NCBI GenBank assembly: GCA_018292915.2
Contig: JACVVK020000220.1
Coordinates: forward strand, 503,001 to 567,000
Direction of reading: 5' to 3'
DNA: 64,000 bases
From: Batillaria attramentaria
Lineage: Eukaryota > Mollusca > Gastropoda > Batillariidae
Shown in pieces: positions 23,094 to 34,210 of the stretch; positions within the stretch are counted from its first letter, which is position 1, and every line of letters starts with the position of its first letter. The notes beneath the pieces are model-generated. The model was given only the letters and a program-made list of their open reading frames with translations, had not been told where the DNA came from and made no database searches. Both the position numbers and the translations under genes were made by a program.

Positions 23094-25020
23094 TCGTTTA
23101 AAAGAAAACATATACAAACCATTCACTTACATCTGATCAAGATCGTTGCGGTTTTGTTTTGACTAGCCCCTTGTGCCTCACAGCGAACAAGGCCAACGTC
23201 CTGACAGCCCACAGAGGGAATGGTGTATTTCATTGTGCTGCCGTCCTTTCCTACTATTTTATTCCCTTGCATATCAAACAACCGAGCTGTCACGGGCGGG
23301 TTTCCATCCTCCCAAGTGCACAGAATCTCCAAGGAGGCACCAGGCTCTAAGATGTCTGGGTGTTGTGAACTGAGGATCAAACCTGTGACGTTTGCAGGAT
23401 CTGACGAAAGAGGAAAGTGCCAGGCAGGAATAAGAAAAAAGAAGACTTCCTTTACAAAGGCTTCTCCCAAATGAATATCTGAGCAGAAACGTAGTAAATG
23501 TTCGGTATGCCTGTTTGCATTCAGCCTTTATTGATATCATGATGTTTGTCGTGACTATTGCTGTTCACTAACGCCACCAGACAAGATTGATGCTAATATG
23601 CAAGATGTGTATGTTAGCTGGGGAAGTATTTGGTATGTGCTCTCTGTGAAAATTTAATTATGAACTGATCTCATGAACTGATCTCATCTCTGATAAACAA
23701 ATGTAAATGTGCTAGATCCTCCCAGAAACGAGAAAACCATCAAACAATAATAACAACACCAACATTCTAGCTCTTGGCTAAGTGTGTAGTTTTCTGCTCA
23801 TAGTGATATTCAACAACTAGCTGGTGTATCTTGTTCGCCTGGGCTGGTGATATGATATGTGTAGGAAGTGTTTTCTGATTTCCCTGCTTGATAATACATG
23901 GTATACGTGGTGGAAAAGACGAAAAATTCCGATTTTCCGAGATTTTTTCCACCGTAATTTTTCCGCCCCCCCCCCACCCCCCCCCCCCCCCCACGTAAAA
24001 CCACCAATGTGATGTGAGAACTCTAAACTGTGATGCGATACGTGGTGGAAAAGGACACGAAACTCCGATTTTCCGAGATTTTTCTTCCTCCATAATGTTT
24101 CCGGGGTTCCCCTTAGTACACCCACTAAATTTGAGAACTCTAAGTACGTTTTATCGGGCACACAGACAGACACTGTTCATTTATATCTATAGATTCAATA
24201 AAATAAACACAAACTGGAGTACAAGCACGCCCAAACTCCAGTGTACTTATTAGTCAGACAAGACAACCAACAGTCTTACATTCAATGTTGAAGGAAAGCT
24301 CGCTTTCTTCCGCCCGGCCATCACTCGTACTCCATGTCCACACTGTGGAGTCATCTCGGTCAACTGTCTTCACCAGCTGATGACTGTTGCTTGTTTTGGA
24401 TGGACAGTCACAACCAGTTTGCTGGTACGGAACCCGGCAATCTCCACCGTTTACCAGTAAGCGGCAAAAGTCCCCATCTAGTTTAGTAGTAAGGAATCTT
24501 TTGGACACAATGATTCTGTAGTTTTCTGGTGTCTGCTTGCAGTTTGTGTCATCAAGCGTGAATGGCAATGCAACAAGTGTATTTTCCTTGGCCGTAACCA
24601 CGGATCCAGTCAGAGATGGAAATTTGAAACTTGCACCTGCAGGCAAAAAAACCCCCCACAAAAACCCTAATAAATGTGTATTGTCACATTGCACCGGACT
24701 TTCTAACTCCGTATGTTTCCATAAAACATGATGGAAGCAAATAACAGATAGCAAAAATAATCGCTTTTCACAGATACAGATATTCACAACATAACCTCAG
24801 ACTAAGCAACAATCTGGATTGGATGTTATTTTATGATAATAGACATTTTCCGACATGAAAGTTAGTGTAATTTCATTCCTTATCAATGCTGGAATGTAGG
24901 AATGTTTCCACTTTTTTATATGGTGGTTTACTCACACTTTTGTCTTGAAAGAACAATTGGCGCAAGAGAGAAAATCACACAGAACGCGAAACACAGTCCA
25001 TCTCTTCCAAAAGCCATCAT
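19630..25020 (-). CDS. receptor gene B: three extracellular domains + transmembrane + multi-tyrosine tail
   Basis: Eight exons, 5' to 3' on the minus strand: 25020-24936, 24636-24280, 23400-23131, 22521-22368, 21991-21849, 21302-21081, 20409-20296, 19943-19630. The joined frame is open for 552 residues. The signal peptide starts MMAFGRDG. Domain 1 (residues 29-147) has CDC and WTW motifs. Domain 2 (148-237) is Ig-like with CTWEDGNPP and GLVRCEA. Domain 3 (238-336) spans two exons and carries GQWRLELTND where a normal Ig has its F-strand Cys. The transmembrane segment (about 386-407, VGVVVIVVFVSIVC) is preceded by an acidic Ser/Thr-rich stalk. The tail has FYQEV, YLVP, YANV, YAVA and YENC; YxN fits Grb2-type and YxxP fits Crk-type SH2 preferences. 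Gene E is a paralogue with the same exons and phases. A surface signalling receptor is likely; the ligand is unknown. Confidence 0.9.
20553..20640. mobile_element. short dispersed repeat end with (AAT)n
   Basis: An AATAATAATAA run is followed by a GCGCCCC...CTCAACTCAGGGCGC block. It resembles the unit at 56396-56465 (AATAATAATAA ... GGGAGCTCAGGGCGCC). It lies inside gene B's intron 6. Confidence 0.55.
23001..23090. repeat. (CA)n microsatellite, 90 bp
   Basis: Pure CA array in gene B's intron 3. It starts about 40 bases beyond the donor of exon 3 on the minus strand, where it reads (TG)n. Confidence 0.99.
23897..24180. repeat. two-copy degenerate tandem repeat
   Basis: ATACGTGGTGGAAAA followed by TCCGATTTTCCGAGATTTTT occurs at about 23900 and again at about 24041, a period of roughly 141 bases. 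A poly-C run of about 28 bases separates them. The TTTATCGGGCACACAGACAG end suggests a decayed mobile element. In gene B's intron 2. Confidence 0.65.
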
Positions 25021-26377
25021 AAATGCAGTTATCTTCACGTGAAACTAAAAGCTGTACTGGTGTGTGAGTTCATGAAAACTTCCTTTTACAAAGATTCTCA
25101 CAACAATGGGCTGCAAAATCTTTCCGCATCTAAAATGACATTTCCGAATAACACGACAGTGAACATACACTTTGTTTATTGTCTTAGCTGTCAGGCTGTT
25201 GTTTACTGACGAGTATTTTTCTCCAAGACGCAAATCCACCCCATCCCCCCTCCCCTCCCTCCCCCCCCTCCCCCTTAGATTTAGCTTGATGGGGTGTAAC
25301 TACTTTATCGTCCATTTTTGTGGCTAATTTATGGTGTACTTTTGAGCGTTTATCCTACTAAAAGCTGAAACGTGAAAGCTGCGCATAGCAGACACATTGG
25401 TTTGTACGTCGGGTGATCACGAAGCAACAGAATAAAGTGCACCTTTTCTGCTACCAAGACAAACTCAGATTCAAATAAACAAGAACGAACATAATTATAG
25501 CAGATAGTGTTTGCAGCAGCGAAAAGTACTACTAAAAGGGAACAAATAGGTAAGTGGGGTAGGGGCGGAGGTGTAAAGAGCAGTGTGTGTCAACGATTAG
25601 GTATTATCCGAAGCACAGCAAGCTTTTATATTGAGCGTTTATTTACACAGTGGCCCGACGTTTTTAGCTGCATGACTGTGCATACACCTGGGACACAAGA
25701 TGGCGCTTGTGTATACGAGTATATGACGGTGAAAGACATGTGAAAAGCAATTCCAGTGCGAGTTTGCCTGTACCGTCAATGCTGTGATCATCGTTTCGTT
25801 GTGCTACTGTATTTCGGAATAGTGGAGAGCAACAATGGATTTGGACCTGTGCATGACTTAGTTCGTTAATCACCGCAGCGCTTCCTGTCAATCAAGTGTA
25901 TTTTGGTGGGCACGGTTCCTTTGCTAGTACACAGGCAAGCTTTTGGAATGTAAGGCAGATATCGTATGATGTTCAACAACAACAACAACAACAACAACAC
26001 CTGATATTAAAAACCTCGACAGGTGCGTCAATTTTGCTGAAGAATATTACGATATCGCAACGTTACACCTAAACATACCACAAATTATAACTGCCAGTGT
26101 TCGCGTTACCTGAGGGCCATCACTGCATTAGTCCCCTGTGTCATACCGTTTTCTGTAATAAAAGTTAGGATTAAATTCCTTCTACGTTCTCTTATATAAA
26201 AAAAAAAACTATAAAAAAACCGTAATTTTTCTAACCTATTTACACTGTTTCATGTACACTCTAACTATAGAGCAGCCCCCCCCCCCCCTCTCTCTCTCTC
26301 TCTCTCTGTTACTGCAAATCTCTAAGAACTGCTGATTTTTTTTAACATTCAGTTGACTTTCTCGTTTCTCGTTTCAG
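25021..26377. other. intergenic region between divergent receptor genes B and C
   Basis: About 1.35 kb separate the start codons of B (minus) and C (plus). The region contains a C-rich run (about 25243-25275), a (CAA)n run (about 25976-26000), and poly-C and TC runs just before gene C's first coding exon. It may hold a shared or back-to-back promoter. No TATA element was recognised. Confidence 0.5.
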
Positions 26378-26381
26378 AATC

Positions 26382-29300
26382 ATGTGGATGTTTTATTTTG
26401 TCGCAGTATTCTTGGGAATAATAGCAATTGCTCTTTACGGAAAAGGTATGCTAAGGAATAAACTAGAGATTTTGTATTTAAGTAAATGTAAAATTATCAT
26501 ATCTAGTAGTATTGAGAATGCTGACACAAAATAATTGGTCCTTGTCCAACTTGTTTTGTGTTTGTCGTGAACACAGTTATGTCCTCATGAAACTTTCTAG
26601 TAGTATTGAGAATGCTGACACAAAATAATTGGTCCTTGTCCAACTTGTTTTGTGTTTGTCGTGAACACAGTTATGTCCTCATGAAACTTGTGTGTTCTGT
26701 TGTAAAGTGATTTATACTCCAGTGGGTAGTAAAACAGTTTGACTGTTCTGTTTGGTTTTAAGTTAGACTGCAAATAGCTGCTTTAGTCTAACTATGATTA
26801 TCATGTTCAGAAGTTTCTTTTGTATGGAAATGTCTCTGTCTCTTTGTCTCTCTGTCTCTGTCTGTCTCTCTTTCTGTCTCTGTCTGGTTGTCTGTCTGGT
26901 TGTCTGTCCGTCCGTCCGTCCGTCTGTCTGTATGTCTCTCTCTCTCTCCCTCAGCCTTCTGTCCTTCTGTGAGCGTGCGTGCGCGCGCGCGCTCGTCTGT
27001 GCGTGCGTGCGTGCGTGCGTGCGTGTGTGTGTGCGTGTGTGTGTGTGTGTGTGGGTGTTTTCAAAGTTTGTGGTCTAACTCCCTTTTTCCTCGATTTTTA
27101 GACAACTACCCAGAATGCAATGTGCCTTCAGTTACGAAAGGTCACAATACGACACTCACCTGTACGTTTCACAAGATCCTCAACACTACACAGCCTGATG
27201 GTTTCCAAGTGTTATTTTACAAAGAAAAAGGAAAAGGCACAGGTATGGTCGTTTTTTTTGTTTTTTTTTTAATTATTTGATGCAACATGCCTGTTGTTCT
27301 GTTTGTTTCTTTTCACTGAAGTAAATTTCCCATACATTTTACATTCTCTGTCTCGGGAAGAAAGTTTATGAGGGTTTTTTTTACTCTGTCGATAGAGTGC
27401 ACTGTTCGGCATTCCAGGCTTTGAAAAAAAAAAAGTGCAAGTGCGGTCGAAGTAGTCTTTTGTAGTGATAAGCAGAGTTGACGCATATTGACCGCTCGGA
27501 CTAGAAGCATTCTAAAGCCAGAATTTCTGCCAATTAATCGTTTTACAAAGCTTCTGTCTGCCTGGACAGCCAATGTGAGTCTGTGTCTGTGTCTGTGTCT
27601 CTGCCCAATGTGTCTGGGTGATATGATGCTAGACACCACCAAGAACAGCGGACGAATTTAGAGTCTACAAGTGTTAGACCTTCAAGGAGCTAATGCTGCC
27701 GTTTTTATCCTCACAGATCGTTCTGAGTTTGTATGTACAGCCCTTTCAGTTTATGTCCCAGATGGAAGGGACCCATTCACCCACTGTACCTGCAGGCACC
27801 TGTCTGATTGTAGTGTTGATATGTTGTGTGTTTTGTGAAGGTGTAGTGTATTGTTTGTATTAATGCTTTGTTCATATGTGACTGTGTTGTTCCAATGTTT
27901 TTCTTTTCATTTCCTTGTAAAGCGCTCTGAGCTGTCTGTGAGAAAGAGCGCTATATAAGTGTCAATTGTTATTATTATTACTGAGCTGTTTTCGTCTACC
28001 ATCACACCACTTAGACACCTGAACAGTGACAGTGTCAGTAATGATGGCACTGAGCGGGCGGAAGCGTACTCGATGACGCAGCGACCATACTCCAGCAGTT
28101 TACCAACCTCGTAGAATTTGAATGTTCGACCGCTCGCGCAAAGTATGGTATTAAGAGCTGTACTAATCATCAAGACAGAGTACCTCGAGCGTGCAGGTGC
28201 ACTGATGAGCGAAACAGTTTCAATATATATGTTGGTTTAGCAAAGATGGAAGGAGCCCGTTTAATTGAAGCAATCCTATTTGCAGCCGTCTTGAAGTGTG
28301 ACTGGTACAATGCAACTCATGTGACATGCGAAGAAGCCACCGGATACAGTTTCAGCGGCCCAGTTAGTGACACAATCGATCTGGCCATTCTTGAAGCAAA
28401 TGAGAACCAGACTGGCAACTACAGATGCCAGATTAATCAAGAGAGCCCTGGAAATCCGTGTGAATTCAAACTCAAGGGTACGTAGTTGATTTCTTTTTAG
28501 TGGATATGTCGGTTTGTGCGTAAGGGTTCGACAATAATAATAATAATAAAGACTTATAAGATGCCTATGCATGTATGTTACACAGGCTCTAAGCGTCGTA
28601 CATCATAACAAAAACAAACAGGTATCACTGACAGTACACAGATGATATCAAGCACAACAATGTACACACACCTAAGGAACGGCAGCAAAATACATATACC
28701 GCACAATAAACAGCTTTCATACACACAGACTCACAGGGAACATTTAAACAATACCTCTCAACATGCAGGCTGACACGGTGGGGAAGGGCAGAGTAAAATC
28801 AAGATCAGTTATCAGTTTGAAATAGGTGGCTTTTAAGACAGCGTTTGAAACTGGCACTGGATTCTGTGTGTCTTAGTGGTTTAGGAAGTTGATTCCAAAG
28901 AGCTGCAGTCTGAAAGGAAAAGGATCTCTGGCCATATGTGTTAGTTCTTACTGAGGGGGTGCACAGAACTTTAGTGTCAGAGGAGCTACGTAACTGCCTG
29001 GATGGAGTCTAACAATGAAGAAGTTCAGAAACGTAGGAAGGCCCAATGCCAGAGAGAGAGAGAGAGAGATACATGACAAATGGCTACAGTGTAGGTGTGG
29101 TATGGCTTTAGTAAGGCATTCGACATGTCTCCCATAAAGCTCAAAGCATTGTTGGTTTTCTATTTTCTGCCTACAACTGATAAAAAATCCAATGCAAGGA
29201 GGTGTTTTTCTCAGCTGTTTGTTGACTAGACGAAAAGTTCTTATTGGCCTATTCCATAAGTATAATGTAATAATTGAAAGTCATGATTCAAAGCTTTCGA

Positions 29301-30027
29301 CTAGTTATGAAGGGAGATTCTTATGTAAATAAGGACGAAAGTGGAATATATCCGAAAAAGAGGCAATATTAACCATTGTTTTCAGTGAACGTGTCTGCTT
29401 TCTATGCAAGAAAAGGTCATACTGTAAAAGAGAATAACATAAGTCAGTAAGGAAATCCCAAGACCCTCCCTTTAACCTACAAGGCTGAGTAAAACAAGGA
29501 AGTTAAAGTTTTTTTTTTTTTTTTTTTAAATAAATCGATGACTCGAAAGCGCCTACCGTCAGTAGCGGTTTCCTGATGATACAAACAGATCATGCAAAAG
29601 TGATTAATTTTTATTCTATTCTCAAATGTGACTGAATCTTAATCCTCAAATACCTACAAGCAGTAAGACTTGCAAACACATGAAAACAATCTACATGAGT
29701 AAACAAAAGTACATCTCCTGTATATTTTATAAAATTAGAAAGAGAAAGACAGTACACAGGGATACTGCAGCAGCATGTGTATCTGTATGCAAAAAAAATA
29801 TAACGAAAACTGACTACAGGCAATACAAGCAACGTTCGTTCGTTTTGCAGTATAAAAAGAACGTGCAATAGTGCATCCTTACCTTGTTAACTGAAAAGTG
29901 TTTGTAAACAAGATGAACGCCTACTGCCAGTGCAACAAAAGCTGAGCTGATTTTGATATTGCTTAGATTTTCTGTTGCAGGAAGTGAGTCCACCGCCGTA
30001 TGTTTCACACCAGTGACCGGATCAAGT

Positions 30028-30098
<71 letters not shown>

Positions 30099-30126
30099 GG
30101 TCGAGAAACCCACAGACAGACAGACA

Positions 30127-30185
<59 letters not shown>

Positions 30186-30304
30186 ATACAGGTATAAAAA
30201 AAGCCATCTACAAACGTTTTTCTGTTGCAGGCATTTGTTTCGCGTTTGCAATGGCCATATTTAGCAAAATCGTTATCCATGCCTTGGAAGGATTGTTCTA
30301 CTAG
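26382..30304 (+). CDS. receptor gene C: one Ig domain + hydrophobic C-terminus with Lys, no tail
   Basis: Five exons: 26382-26445, 27102-27242, 28286-28477, 29981-30025, 30231-30304. The frame is open for 171 residues and introns are phase 1. The acceptor before the start codon is TTTCAG at 26377. The signal peptide is MWMFYFVAVFLGIIAIALYG. The Ig domain (residues 22-132) matches family 1: TTLTC, CDW, an extra Cys before GYSF, VSD, GNYRCQ and a final PCEFKLKG. It carries several N-glycosylation sequons. A 15-residue linker exon leads to a last exon encoding a 24-residue hydrophobic end (core FAFAMAIFSKIVIHAL) and stop. It is either a transmembrane segment with a buried Lys and no cytoplasmic tail, or a GPI-anchor signal. 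The two 3' exons are assigned by phase and splice sites only. Confidence 0.75.
26503..26689. repeat. 94-bp tandem duplication
   Basis: The unit beginning CTAGTAGTATTGAGAATGCT is repeated in direct tandem without a visible mismatch (about 26503-26596 and 26597-26689). It lies in gene C's intron 1. The identity points to a recent event or an assembly duplication. Confidence 0.95.
26815..27057. repeat. compound TC/CTGT/GTCC/TGCG/TG microsatellite
   Basis: Degenerate pyrimidine-rich repeats, then TGCG and TG arrays. They end about 45 bases before the acceptor of gene C's exon 2. Confidence 0.95.
27890..27985 (+). mobile_element. dispersed repeat 3' end ending in (TTA)n
   Basis: TGTAAAGCGCTCTGAGC...GAGCGCTATATAAGTG is followed by TTATTATTATTA. 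This is a common 3'-end type of invertebrate interspersed repeats. In gene C's intron 2. Confidence 0.6.
28533..29200. mobile_element. remnant of a dispersed repeat with (AAT)n end
   Basis: Begins with AATAATAATAATAAAGACTTATAAGATGCC and continues into a non-coding stretch including TTAGGAAGTTGATTCCAAAGAGCTGCAG-type sequence. The type recalls the units near 20553 and 56396. In gene C's intron 3. No open frame was recognised. Confidence 0.45.
30028..30182. repeat. (TG)n(AG)n...(CAGA)n(CA)n filling gene C's last intron
   Basis: The 205-base intron 30026-30230 starts GTAAG followed directly by (TG)n. It passes through AG and CAGA repeats and then (CA)n, which ends about 49 bases before the acceptor. 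The (UG)n and (CA)n RNA arms are complementary. Confidence 0.97.
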
Positions 30305-32182
30305 AGACCTGAAGACTGCCCGATCTACAAACTCCGCTTTCATTTAGGTGGAAAAGGACGTTAAACCCCCAAACACCCACCCACCCCACCCACCCCAAAC
30401 ACCCACCCACCCACCCGCTTTCATTTAGAAAAGTAATATTTTTTGGAGCTAATTTCAAAACAGTTCTGGAAGATGAGATAAGATAAGACCCCAAAAGAGA
30501 AATCACAATGTGTATATTCTGTTGAAAACTGGAATGATATTTATACAATTAGGTCAGTTGCATGCAATAACCATTTAAACACTAAGTGTGCCAGAAACAA
30601 CTTCTAATTGGTAATCCTGCCCCTATGCTTTATTTTATTAATTTGAACAAATACTTTTGAGGCGGTTGTTGGTTCCGCTAGTACTGATTAAAGGATTTAA
30701 GACTGCTGTGCTTGACTGTTTGGCAGTCGTGTTTACATGCAGAACAGCAAAGGTAGGACAACCATATCTCTAGTTTAGGGTACGGAGTTGTGCTCTGCTC
30801 GGAAACTGGGGTCAAGAGACATCTGTCTGGATTCATTGTAGTCCACCCAATGCAGATTGGATCAGGATTGTCTGGTGAAATTAAAATCAAATCAAAATGT
30901 ATTACCTGTGATAACAGCGTAGAGGTTAGTAAATTACGGGTTCTTTGTTTTCTAAAATGCTATTTAAGTGCCTCGTACTGTTTAAGTCCTGTGATATCCT
31001 CCCGTAAAAAGGTGAGTGTTTTTCACTTTAGGCATTGATAAGTGATAGATATGAAAATCCATGGCATTTGGTGGCTGACTGCAGTTAGATCTTCCAGCAG
31101 CTAGCTATGTTAAATGTGTAACACTGCTGAGAAATGTGCTTCTTTCTAGCACAGGTACTGAATGATATACTATCATTCTTCAGTCCATTACAAAACTTTT
31201 GACAGGTACACGAATGTAACGATATCCCCATTTATTTAAAGTTGCTTGTCCCTTTGAAATGCGAACACACGGTTGGAAACTTTTCTTTGTCTTGCTGACA
31301 ACTACAATCTTTCAGTCTTTGATTATCCAGTCTTTCAGCATTTAAGAATATTTTTTTTTTATTTCTGCATTTAGTCAGTTTTGCATTAAAGTGTTCGCGG
31401 AGGCACTGAGGGTAGTGCAAAGGGACGAACAACCTTACATGGCGATTACAATTTTTTTTCTGTGCTGGTTTATCCAGTTACAGCAGAGATTCGATTGCTC
31501 AAAAGAAGCTATGTTTTCAGTCTCCTTCCAAGTTTTGCCTACTTTGATCTAATGCAGTGACACACTTATGATCTGATGTACTGATCTTATTGGCAAGACG
31601 TGCTTTGTAAAGCATCACCATGAAAGACCTGTAAAAAGAGGTTTTAATTGCTAAACATGATATTATGTCCATGATGTTAGTGAACAACGACGACATGCAT
31701 CGAAGGACACCCAAAGCTGCTGATATATTGAACGGTGCTGAAAAGCTTCAACGTCTAAAATAAAGTAAAATCGTTTATATTCTGTGATAAACTGTATGTG
31801 ATATTCTTTTATATTAACTGCGATTGAGGAAGAGCAAACCGACCAAAACAACTGTGCTGCGGATATGACAAAAGTTTGTTGTTTGACTTAAGCTGATAAA
31901 GCTGGGATCAGTATTGGTTAAATAGAGTTTCCACAATGAGGTGCCCCCGATTACTTAAAATACGCCACACAAGTTTGTTGATTCCGACTGAAAACATGCT
32001 TGTTATAACGAGAATTTGTGTGTGTGTGTGTGGAGTATTTTTCGTAATCGGGGACACCGATTTCGGAAAAAAAAAAAAACCACACCCAATAATACCACGT
32101 CCGTACCAGAATATCTTTGAAATGGAGGGTAACATAGGCAATCCAAATGCTTCACGTGGCATGTCTGGCTGAGATGCCTTAC
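30305..32182. other. gene C 3' flank and intergenic sequence
   Basis: Contains a SINE tail fragment at 30346-30415 (GTGGAAAAGGACGTTAAAC and CACCC repeats) and otherwise AT-rich unique sequence. An AAATAAA near 31757 could be a distant polyadenylation signal. No exon was recognised. Confidence 0.5.
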
Positions 32183-32366
32183 ATCGCGTCGTCCATTGGC
32201 TTGCAGAAGTCAGTAGGTCCGTTTCGTAGCTACCGCTTGAGCAAGAACTGGAACTAGGCATACGATTGTCACAAACACGACCGATAAGACTCAGTATAAA
32301 GATCCACATCCATGGACTGGCAAACATCCTTCGCCCCCATTCCCGTACGAGGCCGAACGGCGTCAT
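32183..32366 (-). CDS. orphan minus-strand first exon with signal peptide (candidate)
   Basis: From the ATG at 32366 the frame is open to a good donor (CGAT|GTAAGG) at 32183, leaving phase 1 with a T. Genes B and E also leave their first exons at phase 1 with a T before GTGAGT. The encoded 61 residues include a hydrophobic core (MWIFILSLIG) followed by VCDNR and a Ser-rich stretch. No following exons were found, so it may be the start of a lost or unrecognised family-2 gene, or chance. Confidence 0.35.
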
Positions 32367-32594
32367 GTCGTGATGTAAATCAGTCTTTAGTCACTTTTCT
32401 CGTCATGACGTAAACCATTTAGCCAAAGTTCGAGGCTGGTATTAAGCACTGTAACGTGCAATACTGTTCTCCCGTCCTATACTCTGCGTGTCTGACAAGT
32501 CAGGTTGACATATACACTTGATAAAGTTCCCATGTCCTCTATTTACATGCTTATGTATTTATTAAACAACTGTGATTTTTCAGAGTGTGCGTGC

Positions 32595-32642
<48 letters not shown>

Positions 32643-33304
32643 GTGTGTGTGTGTGTTTGCGTGAGAGAGAGAGAGAGAGAGAGAGGCCCCGGGGTTTTTT
32701 TTATTTTATTTTTTTAGGTGTGACATGTTTCAGTAAAAACTGCACACTATAACGTCACCACTGATCCGAGTAGTTTTGAACATTTTGATCAGTCAAACAA
32801 AGTATTACAGAAGCAGACATATAACCTTTTTTTTCAACCACGTGGGCAAGTTTTGATTGTCATCTTAAGAGTGAAATGTGCAGGTTCTGCCCGGTCCCCA
32901 CTGATTGTTAAATCTTGACACTATCATCATACAAGTGAGATTGTGAACGCCCATTGTCAATACCAGAAATACGGAAAGTCCAGAACAGACGTCAGCTATA
33001 TTACTGCACTAGAAGTTTACGTCTTCACACAAATGAAACCTTTCCTATATCATCATGCGCCATGTGACAATTTCTGAAATAATCGGTGCTTAGAATACAC
33101 TGTAAGACAATGACTATGACAACGACCATAATCTTTATTTTCCTACGATAAAAGTTTTGGTAGATATACCATGTTCGAACTTGCCGTTGGTAAACTACGT
33201 ACATATGAGCACAAAAACAAACAACAACAACAACAAGCCCAATCTATAAGCTACAGGAATATAGGGGGGAAATGTAGAAACAAGTTACACATTCAAACTC
33301 AATG

Positions 33305-33307
<3 letters not shown>

Positions 33308-33384
<77 letters not shown>
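33308..33384. repeat. (CA)n microsatellite
   Basis: Uninterrupted CA array of about 77 bases. Confidence 0.99.
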
Positions 33385-33385
<1 letters not shown>

Positions 33386-33454
33386 GGCAGTCTATTTGAG
33401 CCTATCCTGCTCATATGAGAGGTATAATCGATAGATCTGTATAATCATAAGAGT

Positions 33455-33570
33455 GGGTGGGTGTCTGGGGGTTTAACGTCCTTTTCTACCATAATTTTAT
33501 AGGGTGATATCAAGGACGGGGCAACAACCAAAAAAAAAAAAAAAAAAAATTGGCGCCAGCCTGGATACAG
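33455..33570 (-). mobile_element. partial tRNA-derived SINE, reverse orientation
   Basis: GGGTTTAACGTCCTTTTC...GGGTGATATCAAGGACGGGGCAAC is the reverse of the SINE tail and body. It runs into poly-A and ends at GCGCCAGCC. The tRNA head is missing. Confidence 0.75.
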
Positions 33571-33668
33571 ATCTGTATATAAGCTTTAATCTTGATCAAA
33601 TAAAAACTTGAAGAGACTGTCCTTAAAGGTAGCAACCTCAGGAGCTGATTTGAAGACAGTAAAGGAAG

Positions 33669-33671
<3 letters not shown>

Positions 33672-33738
<67 letters not shown>
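33672..33738. repeat. (TA)n microsatellite
   Basis: Pure TA array of about 65 bases. Confidence 0.99.
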
Positions 33739-33740
<2 letters not shown>

Positions 33741-33847
33741 ACACCAGTACCCCAGCAGATATAATTATTGTCACATTTACACATTGAAATGCACACCGGT
33801 GAGCTTATTTCCTGCTTGAGCTTAAATTCTCACTTTATCTCTGATAG

Positions 33848-34014
33848 GTTCTCTCGCCAGCCGACACCCAGCCTATCCCTTACCCTCTTCGCCTAAACCC
33901 TATTCAAGGAGGTCTCCGTGGTTTCGAATGATGATTGACACGGAAGAACATTCTGACACATTTAATTGTTACACAGACGATTACACAAAAGTGACGTTCT
34001 CTTTCTCGGGGAAC
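33848..34014 (+). CDS. orphan tyrosine-rich cytoplasmic-type exon (candidate)
   Basis: The acceptor CTGATAG at 33847 and a consensus donor GTACGT at 34015 bracket a 167-base segment. When entered in phase 1 (as in the receptor genes) it is open and exits in phase 0. It encodes a Pro/Ser-rich peptide with several tyrosines: HPAYPLP, KPYSRR, NCYTDDYTKVTF. YTKV is a YxxV motif. No adjoining transmembrane exon was found. It could be an alternative tail exon of gene C 3.5 kb upstream, or a relic of a lost receptor. The repeat element begins about 30 bases downstream. Confidence 0.35.
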
Positions 34015-34043
34015 GTACGTTGTAGCACATCTTACTTTCTCAC

Positions 34044-34098
34044 TGATTTTTGGCTAACTTGTGTAACAAAGTGAGTCTATGTAATAACCCGCCGTCGT

Positions 34099-34159
<61 letters not shown>

Positions 34160-34178
34160 TGTGTGTGTGTGTGTGTGT

Positions 34179-34210
<32 letters not shown>

